Shown in pieces: positions 41,685 to 46,654 of a stretch of 46,654 bases of DNA. The DNA comes from an uncultured Gammaproteobacteria bacterium. Its GTDB lineage: Bacteria; Pseudomonadota; Gammaproteobacteria; PS1; Pseudothioglobaceae. The stretch is from contig CAJWTP010000007.1 of the NCBI GenBank assembly GCA_913047325.1, positions 1-46,654 of the forward strand, in the 5' to 3' direction. The position numbers and the translations under genes are program-made. The notes below the pieces were generated by a model. It was given only the letters and a program-made list of their open reading frames with translations. It was not told where the DNA came from and did not search any database. Each line of letters begins with the position of its first letter. The first letter of the stretch is position 1.

Positions 41685-44099
41685 ATGAAAGACCATGCAA
41701 GAGTCGTTGTTATTGGGGGTGGTGTTGTTGGTTGTTCTATACTATTTCACCTTGCAAAGATGGGTTGGAAAGATGTCGTTTTACTTGAAAGGGATGAATT
41801 AACTTCTGGCTCTAGTTGGCATGCAGCTGGCTCATTTCATACAGTTAGTTCTGACCCTAATGTTTCCAAGCTTCAAGACTACACAATCAATTTATATAAA
41901 GAAATTGAAGAGACTTCAGGTCATTCAATTAGTCTGCACAAAACAGGAGGTTACTATCTAGCTTCAAATCAAAGTTGGCATGACTATCTTAAGCGTGAGC
42001 GCTCAAATGCAAGATCATTAGGGCTAGATCAAGAATTCGTGACATTAGATGAAGTCGTAGAAAAGCACCCATTAATCGACCCTAAACATTATGTTGCAGC
42101 ACTTTGGGATCCATCTGATGGCGACCTTGATCCATCTGGTGTTGTTTATGCTTATGCAAAATCAGCACGTGTTCATGGTGCAGAGTTCTTCACTCATACA
42201 CCAGTCATAGAGACCAATCAGAGGCCTGATGGTTCTTGGGATATTGTTACTGAAAAAGGCAATATTCATGCAGAGCATATTGTAAATGCTGGAGGTCTTT
42301 GGGCTCGTGAGCTTGGCCGAATGTCTGGAATTCATTTGCCTGTAGCGCCAATGGAACATCACTATTTAATTACAGATGAAATTGATCAAATTGCTAACCT
42401 TCCAGAAGGTCAGCGCTTGCCAAGCTGTATTGACTTTGAAGCAAATATTTATTTACGTCAAGAAAGCACTGGCATGTTATTAGGAACCTATGAACCCCAA
42501 TCAACTCCATGGTCGCTGGATGGCACGCCACAAAATTTTGGCCATGATTTATTGGAGCCAAATTTGGATCGCATTGCTGACAGACTAGAATTGGCATTTG
42601 AGCGAATTCCTTCACTGGGTAGTGCTGGTATCAAAAATATTATTAATGGCCCATTTGTCTTTTCACCTGATGGTAACCCGATGGTTGGACCTGTTCCGGG
42701 TGTTAAAAACTACTGGACAGCTGTCGGTGTGATGGCTGGCTTTTGTCAAGCTGGTGGAGTTGGAAAGACTCTAGCTGAATGGATGATTGAAGGCGAACCT
42801 TCAGTGGATATTTGGGCAATGGACATTGCACGCTTTGGTGACTTTGCAACGCCTCAATGGGGTGTAATCAAGTCATCTGAAAATTACGAGCGTCGCTTTG
42901 TGATGACCTTTCCTAACGAAACTTTGCCAAAAGGCAGACGCCAAAAAACAACATCGATATATGACCGTTTGACACAGAAAGGAGCAGTATGGCAAGATAC
43001 CTTCGGATTAGAAAATGCGCTTTGGTTTGCCGATTCCCCTGAGGATGCTTATGAAGACCCGACTTTTCATAGATCAAGGTCACATGACTATGTTGCACAG
43101 GAAGTAAAGGCTGTTCGTGAAAACCTTGGAGCAAGTGAAATTGCTAATTTTGCTAATCATAAATTTACTGGCAGTGGGGCTCGGGCTTTCTTGGATCGTA
43201 TTCTTGCAGGTCATATGCCTGAGCGCGGACGAGTCAACCTTTCGCCAATGCTTCTTGAGAGTGGCAAGTTGAATGGCGATCTAACAGTTGCATGTATTGA
43301 TAATGAGACTTACTATTTGTTCGGTTCAAGTGTCGCACAAAATATGCATCTTCGTTGGTTTGAAAAGCATCTCGAGGGCGTTGATGATGTTGAGTACCAA
43401 AATATGACGGACGATTTTCATGGTATTGCAATTTCTGGGCCGAATTCTAGAGAATTATTGTCAAGACTTACTCGAGAAGATGTTAGCTCTGATGCCTTCA
43501 AGTTCCGTGATATTAGAGACACATTTATAGGAGGTGTCCCAGCCTTATGTGTAAGGATCTCCTTTACAGGCGAGCTTGGTTATGAAATATATGTAGCTCC
43601 TCAATATCAGTTGAAGCTATTTGAAGAGATTCAAGAGGCCGGAAAAGATTTAGATGTGAAGTGGTTTGGTGGAAGAGCATTAATGTCAATGAGACTAGAA
43701 AAGAGTTGGGGCGCTTGGACGATGGATTTTAGACCTGACTTTACTTTAATGGAGTCTGGTCTTGATTTTTTCGTGAACTGGAATAAAGACTTTATTGGGA
43801 AAGATGCTGCCTTGATAGAAAAAAAGAATGGCCCAAGTAAACATTTATCAGTCATTGAAATTGAAACAGAAACTGATGTTTGTGGGGACGAAGCAGTGAT
43901 GCATAATGGCAAATGCATCTCCTATATAACTTCAGGTGGTTATGGTCATTCAGTTGAAAAATCTCTTGCAATGACATACTTGCCAGTTGAATTGATTGAC
44001 GAGGATACTGAGCTTGAGGTGGAGATATTAGGTAAGTTTCATCAAGCGAGTGTTGTTATGGACCCGTTATACGATCCAAACGGTTCAAAAATGCGCTAA
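41685..44099 (+). CDS. Dimethylglycine/sarcosine dehydrogenase family protein (FAD- and folate-binding)
   Basis: An 804-residue two-part enzyme that oxidatively demethylates N-methyl amino acids and transfers the one-carbon unit to tetrahydrofolate. The FAD site VVVIGGGVVGCSILFHL (8-24) is followed by SGSSWHAAGS with H46, the residue that binds FAD covalently in this family. The linker domain covers about 380-430. The C-terminal half (about 430-804) is a GcvT-like folate domain with ISGPNSRELLSRLT and FTGELGYEIYV. It could use dimethylglycine or sarcosine. Together with the mttB-like gene and carnitine genes it completes a betaine route. It has a promoter element in common with the mttB-like gene. 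Confidence 0.87.
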   Translation: MKDHARVVVIGGGVVGCSILFHLAKMGWKDVVLLERDELTSGSSWHAAGSFHTVSSDPNVSKLQDYTINLYKEIEETSGHSISLHKTGGYYLASNQSWHDYLKRERSNARSLGLDQEFVTLDEVVEKHPLIDPKHYVAALWDPSDGDLDPSGVVYAYAKSARVHGAEFFTHTPVIETNQRPDGSWDIVTEKGNIHAEHIVNAGGLWARELGRMSGIHLPVAPMEHHYLITDEIDQIANLPEGQRLPSCIDFEANIYLRQESTGMLLGTYEPQSTPWSLDGTPQNFGHDLLEPNLDRIADRLELAFERIPSLGSAGIKNIINGPFVFSPDGNPMVGPVPGVKNYWTAVGVMAGFCQAGGVGKTLAEWMIEGEPSVDIWAMDIARFGDFATPQWGVIKSSENYERRFVMTFPNETLPKGRRQKTTSIYDRLTQKGAVWQDTFGLENALWFADSPEDAYEDPTFHRSRSHDYVAQEVKAVRENLGASEIANFANHKFTGSGARAFLDRILAGHMPERGRVNLSPMLLESGKLNGDLTVACIDNETYYLFGSSVAQNMHLRWFEKHLEGVDDVEYQNMTDDFHGIAISGPNSRELLSRLTREDVSSDAFKFRDIRDTFIGGVPALCVRISFTGELGYEIYVAPQYQLKLFEEIQEAGKDLDVKWFGGRALMSMRLEKSWGAWTMDFRPDFTLMESGLDFFVNWNKDFIGKDAALIEKKNGPSKHLSVIEIETETDVCGDEAVMHNGKCISYITSGGYGHSVEKSLAMTYLPVELIDEDTELEVEILGKFHQASVVMDPLYDPNGSKMR

Positions 44100-44171
44100 T
44101 CCGGTTTAAACTGAAGCGTTACAACTGAATAACCTATCCTGCATAAACATTAATTAGAGAGAGACAAGGGT

Positions 44172-45488
44172 ATGAGCTTTACGAAAAACAAAAGATACCA
44201 GCCAATAATAGGCGCCCAGATAGAGGGCACTGAAGATATTTATAGTCTAAACAGGCATACGTTGGGCCCTGGAGATTTGGCTGAATCAGAATGGAAAGAG
44301 GCCGGCTTGGCTAGCCCAAACATGACCAGTATTCGAGAGTACAGGTTACAAAGGGTGCGCGATAAGCTGAAGAAATTTGATTGCGCTGGCATTCTACTCT
44401 ATGACCCTCTCAATATACGCTATGCGACAGACAGCACAAATATGTCGGCGTGGACGTCACATAACGCTGCACGCTACGCCTTAGTCATGACTGAAGGGCC
44501 TGTGATAGTTTTCGAGTTTGATGGCCATGAGTTTCTCTCGAACCATAACCCATTGATAACGGAGGTAAGGCCAGCTACAACCTATTTGTATTTCACGGCT
44601 GGTGAATTTAGTAAAAATCGAGCCAAAATCTGGGCTGCCGAGATTGCAGAAATTGTAGCCCAGTATGGTTCCGGAAATAAACGACTAGCACTAGATCATT
44701 GTGCGCCCGAAGGCGTCCAAGAACTGCAGAATCATGGTTTCGAACTGGTTAACGGTGAAGAGGTGATGGAGCTGGCAAGGTTGATTAAGTCGGATGATGA
44801 AATCGTTGCGATGAGGCGCTCTATTTACGCTTGCGAAAAATCTATAGAAATGATGCGTGGCCACTTTGAGCCCGGCATTACCGAACAAAAGTTATGGAGC
44901 CTCTTTCAGATGGAGGCTGTCTCCAGAGGCGCTGAATGGATTGAAACGCGCCTGCTTACAGCTGGCCCTAGGGCTAATCCATGGTATCAAGAGTGCTCAT
45001 CAAGAGCCATACAGAGTGGAGAATTGATGAGTTTTGACACCGATCTGGTTGGTGCATATGGCTACTGTACCGATATGTCTCGTTGCTGGTTGTGTGGTGA
45101 TGAAAAGGCAAGCCCTACGCAAAAAGATATCTATACCAAAGCCCACGAACAGGTTAGGCAAAATATTGAGAGACTGCGCCCAGGAATTACCTTTAAAGAA
45201 CTGTCATTTTCGTCCAAAGAGTATCCAAGAGATGAGTTTCGTCATTATTCAATGCTGTATCACGGCATTGGACTGTGTGACGAATACCCTGCCATCCCTT
45301 TTTCATGGGAATGGAATGAGAACAGTTTCGATGGCACAGTCAAACCGGGAATGGTTTTGTGCGTTGAAAGCTATGTTGGCCGACCTGACGGTGGTCCGGG
45401 CGTCAAACTGGAGGAGCAAGTATTAATCACCGAAACAGGTCACGAGATATTAACCAACTACCCTTTCGAATCTGATTTGTTACTTTGA
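44172..45488 (+). CDS. dddP: DMSP lyase DddP (M24-peptidase fold)
   Basis: DddP cleaves dimethylsulfoniopropionate to dimethyl sulfide and acrylate. The 438-residue protein has the family segments YDPLNIRYATDSTNM and EWIETRLLTAGPRANPWYQE. Residues matching the iron ligands described for Ruegeria DddP are all present (D289, D291, D301, H364, E399, E414), and the catalytic aspartate matches D370 in HGIGLCDEYP. Spacings between these are the same as in the described enzyme. This separates it from ordinary M24 creatinase or prolidase members. It begins after a GAGAGAGACAAGG leader and is followed by an oxidoreductase gene. Confidence 0.93.
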   Translation: MSFTKNKRYQPIIGAQIEGTEDIYSLNRHTLGPGDLAESEWKEAGLASPNMTSIREYRLQRVRDKLKKFDCAGILLYDPLNIRYATDSTNMSAWTSHNAARYALVMTEGPVIVFEFDGHEFLSNHNPLITEVRPATTYLYFTAGEFSKNRAKIWAAEIAEIVAQYGSGNKRLALDHCAPEGVQELQNHGFELVNGEEVMELARLIKSDDEIVAMRRSIYACEKSIEMMRGHFEPGITEQKLWSLFQMEAVSRGAEWIETRLLTAGPRANPWYQECSSRAIQSGELMSFDTDLVGAYGYCTDMSRCWLCGDEKASPTQKDIYTKAHEQVRQNIERLRPGITFKELSFSSKEYPRDEFRHYSMLYHGIGLCDEYPAIPFSWEWNENSFDGTVKPGMVLCVESYVGRPDGGPGVKLEEQVLITETGHEILTNYPFESDLLL

Positions 45489-45520
45489 GGTAAACTAAAT
45501 ACTCTTTTTATGGGTATGCG

Positions 45521-46618
45521 ATGATCAATATTCCAACAAAAATGAGTGCAGTCCTAACCACCGGACATGGCGGTTTTGAAGTATTAGAATTTCGTAATGA
45601 TGTTGAAGTGCCTAGTCCTAATTCAGAACAGGTACTGATCAAGGTTTTAGCTGCAGGGGTTAACAATACCGATATCAATACACGCACAGCTTGGTATTCA
45701 AAGTCAGTGACAGGCGAGACCGGCGTTGGTGGCGCTGAAGGTTTCGATGATGCAAAAAATGATGACGGTAGCTGGTCAGGAACACCACTTAGTTTCCCTA
45801 TCATCCAGGGGGCTGATTGTTGCGGCGAAATTGTTGAAGTGGGTGGCCAGATTGGCCGTAGTAGAATTGGCGAGAGAGTTTTAGTGCGAACCATGCAGCA
45901 ATATGCGGTTGACTATCGACCATTCGAGTGCTGGACTCTGGGATCAGAATGTGATGGTGCCTTTGCACAATATATGCTCGCCTATAGTGACGAGAGTTAC
46001 AAGATTGAAAGCGATTGGAGCGATGTTGAATTAGCTTCTATTCCTTGCGCTTATTCAACAGCAGAAAATCTCTTAGAGCGCTCAAACGTGAGCAAAGGTG
46101 AAACTGTATTGGTTACGGGTTCGTCTGGAGGCGTTGGTTCTGCCGCTATTCAATTAGCCAAGAGACGAGGCGCAAAGGTCATAGGTATTGCGGGTAAGGA
46201 CAAAATAGCTGGGGTTCAAAATATAGGCGCTGATATCGTGATTAAGAGGGGAGAAAGTCTAGGTAGCGTTTTGGGTAGCGAATGTGTTGACGTTGTGATT
46301 GACCTTGTGGCTGGAAGTCAGTGGAGTGAGCTGCTCGATGTTCTTAAGAAAGGCGCCAGGTACGCTACCGCTGGCGCCATTGCTGGGCCAATTGTAGAGC
46401 TGGACGTTAGAACGCTCTACCTAAAAGATTTAACTTTGATGGGGTGCACCTTCCAGGACAGTAGGGTTTTTGAAAATTTGATTGGCTATATCGAGCGAAA
46501 TGAAATTAAACCTTTGGTTGTAAAGAGCTATCATCTAAAGGATATCGTGCAAGCACAGGAGGACTTTTTGGCGAAAAAATATGTCGGCAAACTAGTTTTG
46601 GTGCCGCCTGTAGTTTGA
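45521..46618 (+). CDS. MDR-family NAD(P)-dependent oxidoreductase (zinc-less, quinone-reductase-like)
   Basis: The 365-residue medium-chain reductase starts KMSAVLTTGHGGFEVLEF and has the nucleotide site VLVTGSSGGVGSAAIQLAKRRGAKVIG near residues 195-220. The structural four-cysteine zinc loop of alcohol dehydrogenases is missing. It lies 32 bases after dddP. Acrylate, the DddP product, is detoxified by MDR enzymes such as AcuI acting on acryloyl-CoA; this protein is longer and not a clear AcuI. ATG 45521 and 45542 are both possible starts. It is a candidate partner only by position. Confidence 0.75.
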   Translation: MINIPTKMSAVLTTGHGGFEVLEFRNDVEVPSPNSEQVLIKVLAAGVNNTDINTRTAWYSKSVTGETGVGGAEGFDDAKNDDGSWSGTPLSFPIIQGADCCGEIVEVGGQIGRSRIGERVLVRTMQQYAVDYRPFECWTLGSECDGAFAQYMLAYSDESYKIESDWSDVELASIPCAYSTAENLLERSNVSKGETVLVTGSSGGVGSAAIQLAKRRGAKVIGIAGKDKIAGVQNIGADIVIKRGESLGSVLGSECVDVVIDLVAGSQWSELLDVLKKGARYATAGAIAGPIVELDVRTLYLKDLTLMGCTFQDSRVFENLIGYIERNEIKPLVVKSYHLKDIVQAQEDFLAKKYVGKLVLVPPVV

Positions 46619-46620
46619 AT

Positions 46621-46635
46621 AATAGATGATCTATT
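46621..46635. repeat. 15-base palindrome after the oxidoreductase gene
   Basis: AATAGAT and ATCTATT flank a single G. No T run follows, so it is a weak terminator; it could be an operator for a gene beyond the window. Confidence 0.3.
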
Positions 46636-46654
46636 CAATTAAATCTGTTTATTG

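Noticed and set aside
1-46654. CRISPR arrays, tRNA or rRNA genes
   Set aside because: No regularly spaced repeats and no recognizable structural RNA sequence were seen on either strand by reading.

Overview
The window looks like chromosome from a free-living, low-G+C, marine-type gammaproteobacterium. This is inference from gene content: an LPS gene (kdsC), the order rpmH-rnpA-yidD-yidC, smg-topA, trpF-trpB, and many genes for methylated osmolytes (carnitine, glycine betaine, dimethylglycine, DMSP). A sulfur-oxidizer-like lineage (SUP05/Thioglobus type) is plausible but not shown by the sequence. I saw no rRNA, tRNA, CRISPR array or transposase.

Layout. (1) 1-3303, minus: a 2-oxoacid (pyruvate-type) ferredoxin oxidoreductase operon (gamma, alpha, beta) followed by a GltD-like FAD protein cut by the window edge. 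(2) 3634-6878, minus: an O6-alkylguanine repair protein, kdsC, yidC, yidD, rnpA and rpmH. (3) 7205-14565, plus: smg, a zinc-finger-less topA, trpF, trpB, an LplT-like transporter with a PlsC-type acyltransferase, and a small SDR. (4) 14637-19750: a non-pyrrolysine MttB-family methyltransferase and a carnitine module (carnitine dehydrogenase fused to a thioesterase, a BKACE enzyme, and a GlxA-type regulator). (5) 19764-34731: a large LacI-regulated catabolic cluster. It holds a complete sugar-type ABC transporter, a histidinol-dehydrogenase-like enzyme, an SDR, a double cupin, a MetE/epoxyalkane-CoM-transferase-like protein, an alpha/beta hydrolase, an RraA-like protein and four SnoaL-like proteins. 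Two promoters in it carry the same two-operator architecture. (6) 34732-41561: an island bounded by gene debris, with a corrinoid protein, a UroD-family methyltransferase, an LVIVD protein, a hydroxyacid dehydrogenase, a b561-type cytochrome, an HpcH/HpaI aldolase and a VOC protein. Its base composition is visibly richer in G+C, and FNR-type boxes precede its genes. (7) 41619-46618: dimethylglycine/sarcosine dehydrogenase, a DddP DMSP lyase with every known metal and catalytic residue, and an MDR oxidoreductase.

How the genes may work together. Carnitine is oxidized to dehydrocarnitine, cleaved to betainyl-CoA and acetoacetate, and hydrolyzed to glycine betaine. The MttB homologue could demethylate glycine betaine to dimethylglycine, with the corrinoid protein as a possible methyl carrier, and the 804-residue dehydrogenase would take dimethylglycine or sarcosine further. 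The mttB-like and dehydrogenase genes share a 33-bp upstream element although they lie 27 kb apart, which supports a functional link.

The best candidate for an undescribed system is region 5. Its substrate cannot be read from the sequence, but the regulator, operators, transporter and enzymes form one coherent regulon. The second is region 6, where FNR-type sites lie exactly 29.5 bp from -10 hexamers in front of imported corrinoid and redox genes, next to the remains of an ABC ATPase promoter copied from region 5.
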